A stretch of 64,000 bases of DNA from Brachybacterium tyrofermentans (GTDB lineage Bacteria; Actinomycetota; Actinomycetes; Actinomycetales; Dermabacteraceae): contig NZ_JABUXW010000002.1 in NCBI RefSeq assembly GCF_014897585.1, forward strand, positions 186,001-250,000, written 5' to 3'. Made by a program: the position numbers and the translations under genes. Positions 1 through 11,303 of the stretch are shown here, one piece after another (position 1 is the first letter of the stretch; each line of letters opens with the position of its first letter). The notes below the pieces were generated by a model. It saw nothing but the letters and a program-made list of their open reading frames with translations, searched no databases and had not been told where the DNA came from.

Positions 1-138
1 CGTGAGGGTCCAGCCCCCGCTGCGCTCCCGGCGTCCGGGCCGTTCCCCGGACGAGGAGCGCGGTGACATCCCGACGATCCTAACGTCACCGGGCCCCCTG
101 AGTGCGATCGTGACCGCCGACGGTGGGAGAATGCGCCG

Positions 139-2379
<2,241 letters not shown>

Positions 2380-2430
2380 GGACCGTCACCACGACCGTCG
2401 CAGACACCGAGGTGTCAGGCAGGAGAGACC

Positions 2431-4641
2431 ATGTCCCAGGCCACCGGGTCCGAGGGCGCTGCGCCCCGGTCCACCGCGTTCCGGACCGCTGCGTCCGCGA
2501 CCGACGCCCCCGAGAACAGCACTCCCTCGTCCAGCACCCCGGCGGCCAGCACCCCGGCGTCCAGCGCTCCCGCCTCCGACGCCCGCCCTGCTGAGCCCGT
2601 TGCGACCGCGTCGACCGGCTCGCCCGGCACGACGAGCTCGCTGGAGCGCGGCGTGGGCCGGATCCCGATCATGGACGTGCAGCCCGTCGTCGACGGCGGT
2701 CGCTTCCCGGCCTCCTGCGTCGAGGGCGAGACGATCACCCTCACCGCGAACGCCTTCCGCGAGGGGCACGACGAGATGGGCGTGCAGGTCGTCCTCGTGG
2801 ATCCCGACGGCGGCGAGCAGCGCCTGCGGATGGAGTCCACGAACCCGGGCCTGGATCTCTGGCAGGTGCCCGTGCGGCCGGATCGGACGGGGCACTGGTC
2901 CTTCCGCATCGAGGCGTACTCCGCGCCCTACGAGAGCTGGGTCCACAGCGCCGAGGTGAAGATCCCGGCCGGCATCGACCTCGACCTCGTCTGTGCCGAG
3001 GGGGTCCTGGTGCTGCGACGCGTGCTGGCCGAGGTCGACAGCGGCCTGCGGCCCGCGTCCGACGGCCCCGTCGTCCGCGCGGCGCTGGAGAGCCTGCGTT
3101 CCCCCGGCCTGCCGGCCTCCTCGCGCGTGGCCCCGGCGCTGGCCGCCGATCTGCGCGGAATGCTCGCCCTGAGGCCTCTGCGCGAGGGTGTCACGGTCTC
3201 GGCGCCCTACCGGCTCGTGGTGCACCGTCGTCGGGCCCTGTTCGGCTCCTGGTACGAGTTCTTCCCCCGCTCCGAAGGGGCGCGCTTCGACCCCGAGACG
3301 GGGTGGCGCTCGGGCACCCTGCGCACCGCGGCGACGTCCCTGGACCGGATCGCGGCGATGGGCTTCGACGTCGCCTATCTGACCCCGATCCACCCGATCG
3401 GCTCGACTTTCCGCAAGGGACGCAACAACACCCTGGACCCGCGCCCCGGGGACCCCGGCTCGCCCTATGCGATCGGTTCGGCCGACGGTGGCCACGACGC
3501 GATCCATCCCGACCTCGGCACCCTCGAGGACTTCGACGCCTTCGTGGCGCGCGCCAGGGAGCTCGATCTCGAGGTCGCCCTCGACATCGCCCTGCAGTGC
3601 TCCCCCGACCACCCCTGGGTCACCGAGCACCCCGAATGGTTCACGGTGCGCGCGGACGGCACGATCGCCTACGCCGAGAATCCGCCCAAGAAGTACCAGG
3701 ACATCTACCCGCTCAGCTTCGACACCGACTACGACGGGCTCTACGCCGCCGTGCGGGACATGCTCGAGCACTGGGTCGACCACGGCGTGACGCTCTTCCG
3801 GGTCGACAACCCCCACACCAAGCCGGTGCGGTTCTGGGAGGAGCTGCTGGCGGAGTTCGACGAGAAGCATCCCGAGGTGATCTTCCTGGCCGAGGCGTTC
3901 ACCCGGCCCACGATGATGCACACGCTCGGCAAGGTCGGCTATCACCAGAGCTACACCTACTTCACCTGGCGCGAGACCGCCGCGGAGCTGCAGGAGTACC
4001 TCGAGGAGCTCGTCGAGTCCGCGCCGTACATGCGCCCGAGCTTCTGGCCCACGACCCACGACATCCTCACCCCGTTCATGAGCTCGGGAGGCCGACGGGC
4101 CTTCGCCCTGCGCGCGATCCTCGCCGCCACCCTCGTCCCCACCTGGGGCATCTACACCGGGTACGAGCTCGTCGAGGACGTCCCGCGGCCCGGTGCGCAG
4201 GAGCAGATCGACAACGAGAAGTACGAGTTCGCGCCGCGCGACTTCGCCGGCGCCCTCGCCGCCGGCCGGAGCCTCGAACCGCTGCTGACGGACCTCAACC
4301 GGATCCGCCGCGAGCATCCCGCCCTGCAGTCGCTCACCTCGATCCGGTTCCATGAGGCCGAGGACGAGCAGGTGCTGGTCTTCTCCAAGCATCTCGGAGC
4401 AGTCGCCAGTGGCACCGGCTCGCCGGACACGATCCTCGTGGTCTCGCTGACCGCCCATGACAAGGACGCGTGGACCACGCTCCACCTGGATCTCGACGCG
4501 CTCGACGTCCCCGAGCGCTTCGAGGTCGAGGACCTGCTGACCGGCGAGAGGTTCACGTGGGGCAGCGACCCCTACGTCGTCCTCAGCGCCACCGACCGGC
4601 CCGCGCACGTCCTGCGGATCATCCACCCCGAGGAGAGCTGA
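2431..4641 (+). CDS. glgE: Alpha-1,4-glucan:maltose-1-phosphate maltosyltransferase GlgE
   Basis: Transfers maltose from maltose 1-phosphate to the non-reducing end of alpha-1,4-glucan. It is a GH13_3 protein of 736 residues. After a roughly 60-residue Ser/Thr/Ala/Pro-rich leader come the N-terminal beta domain and the catalytic barrel. Diagnostic motifs are GRNNTLDPRPGDPGSPYAIG, FRVDNPHTKP with nucleophile Asp459, LAEAFTRP with acid/base Glu488, and FWPTTHD with Asp544; the 29 and 56 residue spacings match the GlgE family. ATG at 2431. It lies 51 bp after glgX and 1 bp before glgB. Its substrate comes from trehalose via TreS and a maltokinase, neither encoded here. The disordered leader is longer than in many homologues. 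Confidence 0.95.
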   Translation: MSQATGSEGAAPRSTAFRTAASATDAPENSTPSSSTPAASTPASSAPASDARPAEPVATASTGSPGTTSSLERGVGRIPIMDVQPVVDGGRFPASCVEGETITLTANAFREGHDEMGVQVVLVDPDGGEQRLRMESTNPGLDLWQVPVRPDRTGHWSFRIEAYSAPYESWVHSAEVKIPAGIDLDLVCAEGVLVLRRVLAEVDSGLRPASDGPVVRAALESLRSPGLPASSRVAPALAADLRGMLALRPLREGVTVSAPYRLVVHRRRALFGSWYEFFPRSEGARFDPETGWRSGTLRTAATSLDRIAAMGFDVAYLTPIHPIGSTFRKGRNNTLDPRPGDPGSPYAIGSADGGHDAIHPDLGTLEDFDAFVARARELDLEVALDIALQCSPDHPWVTEHPEWFTVRADGTIAYAENPPKKYQDIYPLSFDTDYDGLYAAVRDMLEHWVDHGVTLFRVDNPHTKPVRFWEELLAEFDEKHPEVIFLAEAFTRPTMMHTLGKVGYHQSYTYFTWRETAAELQEYLEELVESAPYMRPSFWPTTHDILTPFMSSGGRRAFALRAILAATLVPTWGIYTGYELVEDVPRPGAQEQIDNEKYEFAPRDFAGALAAGRSLEPLLTDLNRIRREHPALQSLTSIRFHEAEDEQVLVFSKHLGAVASGTGSPDTILVVSLTAHDKDAWTTLHLDLDALDVPERFEVEDLLTGERFTWGSDPYVVLSATDRPAHVLRIIHPEES

Positions 4642-4642
4642 C

Positions 4643-7000
4643 ATGGCTGACCAGACCGACCCCACCCCCTCGACCTCAGGCGCGGCGAGTCCGTCCTCCG
4701 CACCGGCTCCTGCGACACCGACCGCACCGGCCCCTGCGACGCCCTCGTCGCCTTCTGCGACACCGCCTGCCTCGCCGTCCGCGCCGGTCCCTTCGTCGTC
4801 GACGGCGACTCCGACGGCGGTACCGACGGTGATGCCGCTGGGCGAGCACGAGCTGGGCGCCGCCGCCACCGGCAGCTATCACGATCCCCATTCGGTGCTC
4901 GGCGCCCACGAGTACGAGGGCGCGATCACGGTCCGCACCCTCAAGCCCTTTGCCCGGGCGGTCGAGGTGGTCCTGCCCGATGGCAGCGCGGTCGCGATGG
5001 AGCACGAGTACGACGGGATCTGGGCCGTCGCCCTCGCGGTCCCCCACCTCCCCTCCTACCGGGTGCGCGTCACCTGGGAGGAGGGTGCCGCTCCGGTGGA
5101 CCTCGACGAGCCCCACCGGTTCGCGCCCACCATCGGCGAGCTCGACCTCCACCTGATCCACGAGGGCCGCCACGAGGAGCCGTGGCGGGCGCTCGGCGCC
5201 CACGTGCTCACCCTCGACGGGGTCGAGGGCACATCGTTCGCCGTGTGGGCCCCCAACGCCCGCGCGATCCAGGTGGTCGGCACCTTCAACGGGTGGGAGG
5301 GCCGTGGCCACGCCCTGCGCAGCCTGGGATCCTCCGGCGTCTGGGAGATCTTCGTCCCCGCTGTCGGGGACGGGGACACCTACAAGTTCCGGATCCTGGG
5401 GGCCGACGGCACCTGGGTCGACAAGGCCGATCCGATGGCGCGCCTGGCCGAGGTGCCGCCCGCCACCGGCTCCGTGGTCACCACGAGCACCTTCGAGTGG
5501 ACCGACGAGCACTGGCTCGCCGAGCGCGCCGCCCAGGAGGCCGTCGCCTCCCGGATGTCGATCTACGAGCTCCACCTGGCCAGCTGGCGCCCCGGGCTCG
5601 GCTACACCGAGCTCGCCACCGAGCTGGTCGACTATGTGACCGAGATGGGCTTCACCCACGTGGAGTTCATGCCGGTCGCCGAGCACCCCTTCGGCGGGTC
5701 CTGGGGCTACCAGGTCACCGGGTACTACGCCCCGACCTCCCGTCTGGGCTCCCCCGACGAGCTGCGCCACCTGATCGATGCGCTGCACGCGGCGGGCATC
5801 GGCGTGATCCTGGACTGGGTCCCCGCCCACTTCCCCAAGGACGAATGGGCGCTCGCGCGCTTCGACGGCACCGCGCTGTACGAGCATGCCGATCCCCGGC
5901 GCGGCGAGCACCCGGACTGGGGCACGCTCGTGTTCGACACGGGCCGCCACGAGGTGCGCAACTTCCTGGTCGCCAACGCCTGCTACTGGCTCGAGGAGTT
6001 CCACGTCGACGGCCTGCGGGTCGACGCCGTCGCCTCGATGCTCTACCTGGACTACTCCCGTGAGGACGGCCAGTGGATCCCCAACCGCCACGGCGGCCGG
6101 GAGGACCTCGAGAACATAGCCTTCCTGCAGGAGACCACCGCGACCGCCTACAAGCGGGCGCCGGGCATCGTGATGATCGCCGAGGAGTCGACCTCGTTCC
6201 CGGGCGTCACCCGTAGCACTGACAGCGGCGGGCTCGGCTTCGGCTTCAAATGGAACATGGGCTGGATGCACGACACCCTGGAGTACCTCGGGCAGGACCC
6301 GATCAACCGCCAGTACCACCATGGCGAGCTGACCTTCTCGATGGTCTACCAGTACTCCGAGAACTTCGTGCTCCCCATCAGCCACGACGAGGTCGTCCAC
6401 GGCAAAGGCTCGCTGCTGCGCAAGGCTCCGGGCGACGACTGGCAGCAGGCCGCCTCGCTGCGCACCTACCTGGCCCTGCAGTGGACCCATCCCGGCAAGC
6501 AGCTCGTGTTCATGGGCAGCGAGTTCGCGCAGGGCACCGAATGGTCCGAGCAGTCGGGCCTGCCGTGGTGGCTGCTCGAGTACCCGCTGCACCGCGGCAC
6601 CCAGCAGCTGGTCAAGGACCTCAACGGCCTGCAGGCCGACTTCCCCGCGCTCTATCAGCGCGACCAGGATCCGGGCGGCTTCGAATGGCTGATCGGGGAC
6701 GACGCCGACCACAACATGCTGGTGTTCCTGCGTCGCGACGAGGCCGGCGACCCGGTGGTCGTGGTGCTCAACTTCTCCCCGCAGCCGTGGCACGGCTACC
6801 GGATCCCGCTGCCCGAGGGTGGGAGCTGGCTCGAGGTGCTCAACAGCGACGCCCCGGTCTACGGGGGCAGCGGCATCGGGAACCTGGGCCGTGTGCATGC
6901 GGAGGCCCTGCCCCAGCACGGCCGGGATCACTCGGTGCGGCTGTCGGTGCCCCCGCTGGGCGCCGTCGTCCTCGTCCCGGAGCGGCTCCGCGAGGGCTGA
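4643..7000 (+). CDS. glgB: 1,4-alpha-glucan branching enzyme GlgB
   Basis: Introduces alpha-1,6 branches into glycogen. The 785-residue protein begins with a low-complexity Ala/Pro/Thr/Ser tail of about 60 residues. It continues with tandem N-terminal modules including a CBM48 (WAPNARAIQVVGTFNGW near 210) and the GH13_9 barrel. Catalytic residues are Asp461 in GLRVDAVASM, Glu514 in IAEEST and Asp582 in SHDEVVHGKGS. The ATG starts two bases after the glgE stop codon, so translation is probably coupled. GlgE and GlgB together form the de novo glucan assembly pair. The gene ends before a strong bidirectional hairpin at 7088-7133. Confidence 0.96.
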   Translation: MADQTDPTPSTSGAASPSSAPAPATPTAPAPATPSSPSATPPASPSAPVPSSSTATPTAVPTVMPLGEHELGAAATGSYHDPHSVLGAHEYEGAITVRTLKPFARAVEVVLPDGSAVAMEHEYDGIWAVALAVPHLPSYRVRVTWEEGAAPVDLDEPHRFAPTIGELDLHLIHEGRHEEPWRALGAHVLTLDGVEGTSFAVWAPNARAIQVVGTFNGWEGRGHALRSLGSSGVWEIFVPAVGDGDTYKFRILGADGTWVDKADPMARLAEVPPATGSVVTTSTFEWTDEHWLAERAAQEAVASRMSIYELHLASWRPGLGYTELATELVDYVTEMGFTHVEFMPVAEHPFGGSWGYQVTGYYAPTSRLGSPDELRHLIDALHAAGIGVILDWVPAHFPKDEWALARFDGTALYEHADPRRGEHPDWGTLVFDTGRHEVRNFLVANACYWLEEFHVDGLRVDAVASMLYLDYSREDGQWIPNRHGGREDLENIAFLQETTATAYKRAPGIVMIAEESTSFPGVTRSTDSGGLGFGFKWNMGWMHDTLEYLGQDPINRQYHHGELTFSMVYQYSENFVLPISHDEVVHGKGSLLRKAPGDDWQQAASLRTYLALQWTHPGKQLVFMGSEFAQGTEWSEQSGLPWWLLEYPLHRGTQQLVKDLNGLQADFPALYQRDQDPGGFEWLIGDDADHNMLVFLRRDEAGDPVVVVLNFSPQPWHGYRIPLPEGGSWLEVLNSDAPVYGGSGIGNLGRVHAEALPQHGRDHSVRLSVPPLGAVVLVPERLREG

Positions 7001-7087
7001 GCAGCCGGGCCCCGTGCCGCAGTGCTGGGCTGCAGAACCGGGCTGCAGAGGCCGCTCCCGATGACCGAGCCGGCCGACCGAGCAACG

Positions 7088-7133
7088 ACGACCTGCCGCC
7101 CCTCCGGAGAGCTCCGGAGGGGCGGCAGGTCGT
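7088..7133. terminator. Bidirectional terminator hairpin between glgB and the convergent Trx/TPR gene
   Basis: Perfect inverted repeat of 22 bp per arm (7088-7109 and 7112-7133) with a 2-base centre; the real loop will be 4-6 bases. It is very GC-rich and lacks a clear U tract, as is common in actinobacteria. It sits between two convergent genes and could serve both strands. Confidence 0.85.
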
Positions 7134-7184
7134 GGGCTGTGCAGGCACCGCGGGCGGCCGTGCTGTCCGCGGGCGGCCGTGCGC

Positions 7185-8087
7185 TCAGTACAGGAAGTTC
7201 GCCAGGCGCTTGCGCGCGGCAGGCACCCGCGGATCCGCCGGGCCGGCCACCTCGAACAGCTGCAGCAGACGATCACGCAGCGCGGCCTTCGTCTCCTGGT
7301 CGGCGCCCCGGAGGTGGCCCAGCAGGCGGCTGAACGCGTCGTCGACGTGTCCGCCGAGCATGTCGAGGTCGGCGACCAGCAGCTGTGCCGCCAGGTCCGT
7401 CGGCTTCTGGGCGGCCTCCTCGCGGACCGCGTTCGCGTCGATGCCCTGGGTGCGGCGCATGAGCGACACGGTGGCCAGGCCGGCCTTCGCCTCGGCGTCG
7501 GCCGGGGTCTCGGAGAGCTGCTTCTCGTAGGCGGCCACGGCGGCGTCGAGGTCGCCCTTCTCGATCGCCTCGTAGGCCTCGGCGATCAGCGGCGGCATCG
7601 GCTCCTCCTCGGGAGCCGCCTGCTCACCCTGCCCTGCGCCGGTGGTGTCCAGGCCCTGCTGCTTCGCGAGCTCGAGCACCTGGCTGATGAGGTTGTCGAC
7701 CTCCTCGTCGGGGAGCACGGACTGCACGATCGGCTGCACCTGGCCGAGGATCAGCAGGAGCAGCGTCGGCAGCTGCTCGATGCGCAGGGCTCCGGCGACG
7801 CGCTGCTGCGTGTCGGCGTCGACGACCGCGAGGCGGAGCGCCCCACCCTGGGCGTCGACGGCGCGCCGCAGGGAGCCGAGGAACTGCTCGCCCTCGGCGA
7901 CCCGCGAGCTGGTAACGAGCATGAGCGTGGGGATCTGCTGCGAATCGGCGACCAGCTGCTCGAGACCCTGCTCGGTGACAGCCACCTCATGCGGGGACGG
8001 GGTGCCCCCGGCGCCGCCGGCGCTTCCCTCGGAAGCGGCAGGCTGCTTCAGCGCGGCGAGATCGATGATGCCGTACGGATCGGTCAC
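7185..8087 (-). CDS. Thioredoxin-fold/TPR protein, CnoX (YbbN)-like
   Basis: A 300-residue cytoplasmic protein. Residues about 50-165 look like a thioredoxin fold (LMLVTSSR strand, then VVDADTQQRVAGALRIEQLPTL with the cis-Pro region), and residues 175-300 look like TPR helices, with AYEAIEKGDLDAAVAAYEKQL as a typical repeat. This is the architecture of the chaperone-like CnoX/YbbN family. The redox CXXC is absent and there are no cysteines in the thioredoxin part, so it is unlikely to be an oxidoreductase. GTG start at 8087 with AAGGAG eight bases upstream; TAGACT at 8122-8127 is a likely -10 box. The exact role is inferred from architecture only. Confidence 0.75.
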   Translation of the reverse strand: MTDPYGIIDLAALKQPAASEGSAGGAGGTPSPHEVAVTEQGLEQLVADSQQIPTLMLVTSSRVAEGEQFLGSLRRAVDAQGGALRLAVVDADTQQRVAGALRIEQLPTLLLLILGQVQPIVQSVLPDEEVDNLISQVLELAKQQGLDTTGAGQGEQAAPEEEPMPPLIAEAYEAIEKGDLDAAVAAYEKQLSETPADAEAKAGLATVSLMRRTQGIDANAVREEAAQKPTDLAAQLLVADLDMLGGHVDDAFSRLLGHLRGADQETKAALRDRLLQLFEVAGPADPRVPAARKRLANFLY

Positions 8088-8121
8088 GGGAGAACTCCTT
8101 CGACGAGGTCGGGACCCGAAC

Positions 8122-8127
8122 AGTCTA
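8122..8127 (-). promoter_or_regulatory. Predicted -10 box (TAGACT) of the Trx/TPR gene
   Basis: TAGACT on the minus strand about 35 bases before the GTG start at 8087; fits the actinobacterial TAnnnT -10 pattern. No convincing -35 box is seen. Confidence 0.4.
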
Positions 8128-8229
8128 GGGAGTGCACCGAGCCGGGGCTCTCAGAGACCGCCATCCCGGGGACGCCCTGAGAGAACATCCTCCGGAGCCG
8201 ATCGACCGACGACGTCGCCCCGGCGGAGG

Positions 8230-9294
8230 TCACTCCCCCGTGGCTCCCAGGGTGGTCAGGGTGGCGCCGATCGGCTGCACCTGCGCCGTGGCGCCCTTCT
8301 TCGCACCCTTCGCCCCCTTGGCGGGGATGAACAGGGCGACGTGCGCCCCATAGGTTCGGACGTACTCCTTGGTGAACTCCTTGCTGCCGATCACCTTGGT
8401 GTACGCGTTGTCCTCCGCATAGCGCATGGTCGCGCCGTCCTTGATGGACACCGTGCGGGTCGAGGTCAGGGTGCCCATGACGATGGCTCCGCCGTCGTCC
8501 GTGCGCAGCCCGACGAACTCCTCGTCCGTGACCTTGTAGGTCTCCTTCACAGTCGCAGCCTCGTCCTTCTCGACGCCGGCGTTGAGCTCCTTGCGCTCGG
8601 TCTTGATCTGCTCGTGCCGCTCCAGCTTGAAGGGGTCGTCGGCGAGCAGGTCGTCCGGGTCGTCCTCGTCGCCGTTGGAGAGCACCTTGGCATACAGCGC
8701 CAGGGCCTTCGCGGGAGTCATGAGCAGGTCCTCGGAGTCCACCTCGACCTTCTCGGCACCCACCAGCTCGTTGGGCACCTGAGGCATCTCGATGCCGACG
8801 GCCTGCTGAGCCCAGCCCCAGCTGATGTAGGGCGACTGGGCGTCGGCCTGCTGCAGTGCCATGAAGTACGGGACGCCGTCCTTCTTCGAGTCCTCGACCA
8901 GGGCGATCGCGACGCGCGGGAACTCGGCGGTGACGGTGGTCATCGGGACGATCAGCGACTCACCGGGGACGCTGAGGAAGGCTGCCCACTCGTCGGCCTT
9001 CTTGATCATCGCGTAGGCCGACTTGCGGAAGGTCACGGCCGAGCCGGTGACGCGGGGCGCGAGCTTCTTGACGTCGGCCTTCTTGTCGGCGGCGAGCACC
9101 GCAGCGTTGACCTCGCTGACGTAGGTCTCGAACTGCTCGACCGTGTTCACGGGGGTCGGCTCCGCGGCGGAAGGGCCCTTGGGCGGCGCGGGCGGCGCCT
9201 CGGGCTCCGAGGCGCAGGCGGAGAGCACCCCGGCGGCGAGGAGGGATCCCGCTCCGACGAAGAGTCCACGGCGGGGAACGGGTCGGCTGGTCAT
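8230..9294 (-). CDS. Uncharacterised secreted lipoprotein
   Basis: 354 residues from the ATG at 9294, chosen because AAGGA lies seven bases upstream and because it gives a clean signal sequence: PRRGLF, a hydrophobic stretch and lipobox LSAC with the lipidated Cys near residue 27. The RR may make it a Tat substrate. The mature protein starts with a Pro/Ala/Glu-rich spacer and then an alpha/beta domain without a motif I can name; similar lipoproteins of unknown function occur in other actinobacteria. An alternative ATG at 9339 overlaps the previous gene by four bases and would bury the signal peptide 15 residues inside. It probably forms a transcription unit with the membrane protein encoded just upstream, so the two may act together at the cell surface. 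Confidence 0.65.
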   Translation of the reverse strand: MTSRPVPRRGLFVGAGSLLAAGVLSACASEPEAPPAPPKGPSAAEPTPVNTVEQFETYVSEVNAAVLAADKKADVKKLAPRVTGSAVTFRKSAYAMIKKADEWAAFLSVPGESLIVPMTTVTAEFPRVAIALVEDSKKDGVPYFMALQQADAQSPYISWGWAQQAVGIEMPQVPNELVGAEKVEVDSEDLLMTPAKALALYAKVLSNGDEDDPDDLLADDPFKLERHEQIKTERKELNAGVEKDEAATVKETYKVTDEEFVGLRTDDGGAIVMGTLTSTRTVSIKDGATMRYAEDNAYTKVIGSKEFTKEYVRTYGAHVALFIPAKGAKGAKKGATAQVQPIGATLTTLGATGE

Positions 9295-9335
9295 CTGCGG
9301 GTCCTTCCACACAGGCGTGCTGCGGTTCTGGCGGG

Positions 9336-10349
9336 TCATCGACGGTCCTCGCTGTCCCGGTCGTCGACGTCTTCCGGGGTACCGCGATCCTCGCCCAGGC
9401 CCCAGGCATTGTCCTCCGGGCCCGTCGGGGAGGGACGGCCGGCGTCCGGGTCGGCGACGTCGTCGCCCTTCCCGTCGACCGGTGCGAGCACCTCGGTGTC
9501 GTCGTGGAAGAGGCGGACCGGATCGCCGGGCGCCTCGCTGTCGGACGTCACGCCATCGGTCGTCATGTCGTCGGACTCAGCATCAGCATCAGCATCAGCA
9601 TCAGCATCAGCATCAGCCGGCGTACCAGCGGCTGCGCCTGCCTCGACCTCGGGGTCGACCGCGGCGCGGTCAGTCTCCGTGGCGGCGTCGGTCGCCTCGA
9701 GCTCCGCGTCCTCGTCGTCCTCTCGGCGTCGGCCGCCGATCGAGACGACGAGCAGGACCAGGCCGATCACGGCGATCGCGGCGCCGCCGGCATAGGCGAA
9801 GGGAACCCACTCGTTCTCGTTCTCGACGGGCCAGGTGATCGAGACGGAATCGGCACCGGCCTCGGTGCCGTCGGTGACGACCAGGATCGCCCGGTACGCC
9901 TGCTGGTTGTCCCCGTGCTCCTCCGCGGCGAAGTCGGCGATCTCGACCGTGTACGGCGAGGGCTTCGTCTCGACCGTGCGCCACAGGTCCGATCCGGTGG
10001 GATCGCTCAGCTCGGTGGCGCCCTCCGGGTTGACCGCCTCCGTGCTCAGCGTGCTCCAGTCGCTGGCCCCGGTGATCCGCGTGTAGGCGGTGTCGGCGAG
10101 GTAGGCCTCGATGTCGCTGTTGTCCGCGGTGATGAGGGAGACGTCCGAGGAGCCCTCGATCGTCACCTCGCCCTTCTGGCCCCCGACGTACAGGACGCCC
10201 GGATCGATGACCACGGCGGGGCCGGGGCTGCTGAGCTCCACGGTCGCGGTGGTCTCGGTCGGTGGGGCCCAGGTGGTCTCACCGAGGCGTCCCAGCACCA
10301 GTCCGATCACTCCGATCAGGATCAGGAGGACGGCGAGGAGGCGTTGCAC
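9336..10349 (-). CDS. Uncharacterised two-TM membrane protein with acidic C-terminal tail
   Basis: 337 residues from the GTG at 10349 (AAGGAG with an eight-base spacer); an upstream ATG at 10493 exists but lacks support. It has an N-terminal hydrophobic anchor (VQRLLAVLLILIGVIGLVLG), an extracytoplasmic domain of about 165 residues, a second TM helix near 190-212 followed by GGRRR (positive-inside), then a long cytoplasmic tail rich in Asp/Glu/Ala. The tail contains an (Ala-Asp)n run encoded by six perfect CATCAG units. No family is recognised. It precedes the lipoprotein gene, and the two ends are separated by about 40 bp or overlap by four bases, depending on the lipoprotein start. Confidence 0.65.
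   Translation of the reverse strand: MQRLLAVLLILIGVIGLVLGRLGETTWAPPTETTATVELSSPGPAVVIDPGVLYVGGQKGEVTIEGSSDVSLITADNSDIEAYLADTAYTRITGASDWSTLSTEAVNPEGATELSDPTGSDLWRTVETKPSPYTVEIADFAAEEHGDNQQAYRAILVVTDGTEAGADSVSITWPVENENEWVPFAYAGGAAIAVIGLVLLVVSIGGRRREDDEDAELEATDAATETDRAAVDPEVEAGAAAGTPADADADADADADAESDDMTTDGVTSDSEAPGDPVRLFHDDTEVLAPVDGKGDDVADPDAGRPSPTGPEDNAWGLGEDRGTPEDVDDRDSEDRR
9581..9616. repeat. Hexanucleotide microsatellite, six perfect CATCAG units
   Basis: Six perfect copies inside the membrane protein gene, coding on the minus strand for alternating Asp-Ala. Gain or loss of units would lengthen or shorten the acidic tail by two residues without a frameshift. Confidence 0.9.
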
Positions 10350-10540
10350 GATAAGTGCTCCTTCAGAGCGGCCCCGACGGGCCAAGGTGGCAGATTCATC
10401 CACGATAGGGCGGTGCCGTGCGCGGCAACAGTCCCCCGTGACTATGTGCACCTCGGTAAAGATCCCCTCATGAGCGCCCCATGGGCCTCTCATCAGGCGC
10501 GCAATGAGCCTCCGGCGTCGGATCCTCCGGATCGGTGACG

Positions 10541-10553
10541 TACCCTGGCGGAG
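10541..10553 (+). promoter_or_regulatory. Predicted -10 box of nucS; possible leaderless start
   Basis: TACCCT at 10541-10546 fits TAnnnT and ends six bases before the GTG at 10553, placing the transcription start at or next to the start codon. Confidence 0.4.
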
Positions 10554-11260
10554 TGCGTCTCGTTGTTGCCCGTTGCTCCGTCGACTACACCGGTCGACTC
10601 ACCGCCCACCTCCCGCTGGCCCCACGCCTTCTCATCGTGAAGGCCGACGGCAGCGTGCTGATCCATTCCGACGGGGGCAGCTATAAACCCCTGAACTGGA
10701 TGAGCCCGCCCTGCACCCTGGCGACCACGCGTCGCGAGGACGCGGACGCCGTCGACGACCCCGAGGGCGAGTGGATCGAGCAGTGGGACGTCACCCATAC
10801 CAAGACCGGTGACCGGCTGCGGGTGCGGCTGCACGAGATCTTCGAGGACTCCGCCCATGAGCTGGGTGTCGATCCCGGCCTGCAGAAGGACGGCGTCGAA
10901 GCGCATCTCCAGGCGCTGCTGGCGCAGAACATCGAGACCCTGGGCGACGGCTGGTCGCTCGTGCGCCGGGAGTACGGCACCGCCATCGGGCCGGTCGACA
11001 TCCTCGCCCGTGACGCGGACGGCGGATCGGTGGCCATCGAGATCAAGCGCCGCGGCGAGATCGACGGCGTCGAACAGCTGACCCGGTATCTCGAGCTGCT
11101 CAACCGCGACCCCCTCCTGGCCCCCGTGCGCGGCATCTTCGCCGCCCAGGCCATCAAGCCCCAGGCCCGCGTCCTCGCCGGTGATCGCGGGATCGACTGC
11201 GTGACGCTGGACTACGACGCCCTGCGCGGGATCGACGACGTCGACTCCCGGCTGTTCTGA
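10553..11260 (+). CDS. nucS: Mismatch-specific endonuclease NucS (EndoMS)
   Basis: Cleaves both strands at G-T, G-G and T-T mismatches; in most actinobacteria it replaces MutS/MutL. The 235-residue protein starts [16 protein letters not shown], matching the family N-terminus, so I take the GTG at 10553 rather than the one at 10535. Residues 1-110 form the DNA-binding half. The nuclease half carries the RecB-like site: Asp149 in GPVDILA, then Glu163 and Lys165 in [11 protein letters not shown]. The C-terminus ends DSRLF, resembling the short sliding-clamp-binding tail described for NucS. It is commonly found close to the atp operon in actinobacteria, as here. Confidence 0.93.
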   Translation: MRLVVARCSVDYTGRLTAHLPLAPRLLIVKADGSVLIHSDGGSYKPLNWMSPPCTLATTRREDADAVDDPEGEWIEQWDVTHTKTGDRLRVRLHEIFEDSAHELGVDPGLQKDGVEAHLQALLAQNIETLGDGWSLVRREYGTAIGPVDILARDADGGSVAIEIKRRGEIDGVEQLTRYLELLNRDPLLAPVRGIFAAQAIKPQARVLAGDRGIDCVTLDYDALRGIDDVDSRLF

Positions 11261-11303
11261 TCTCCCCACCCGCCCCGCTCACCCCACCGCACCAGGAGCT
11301 GCC

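Noticed and set aside
2386..4869. 827-codon open frame antisense to glgE
   Set aside because: Shadow of glgE; no domain, and it extends into a flanking gene.
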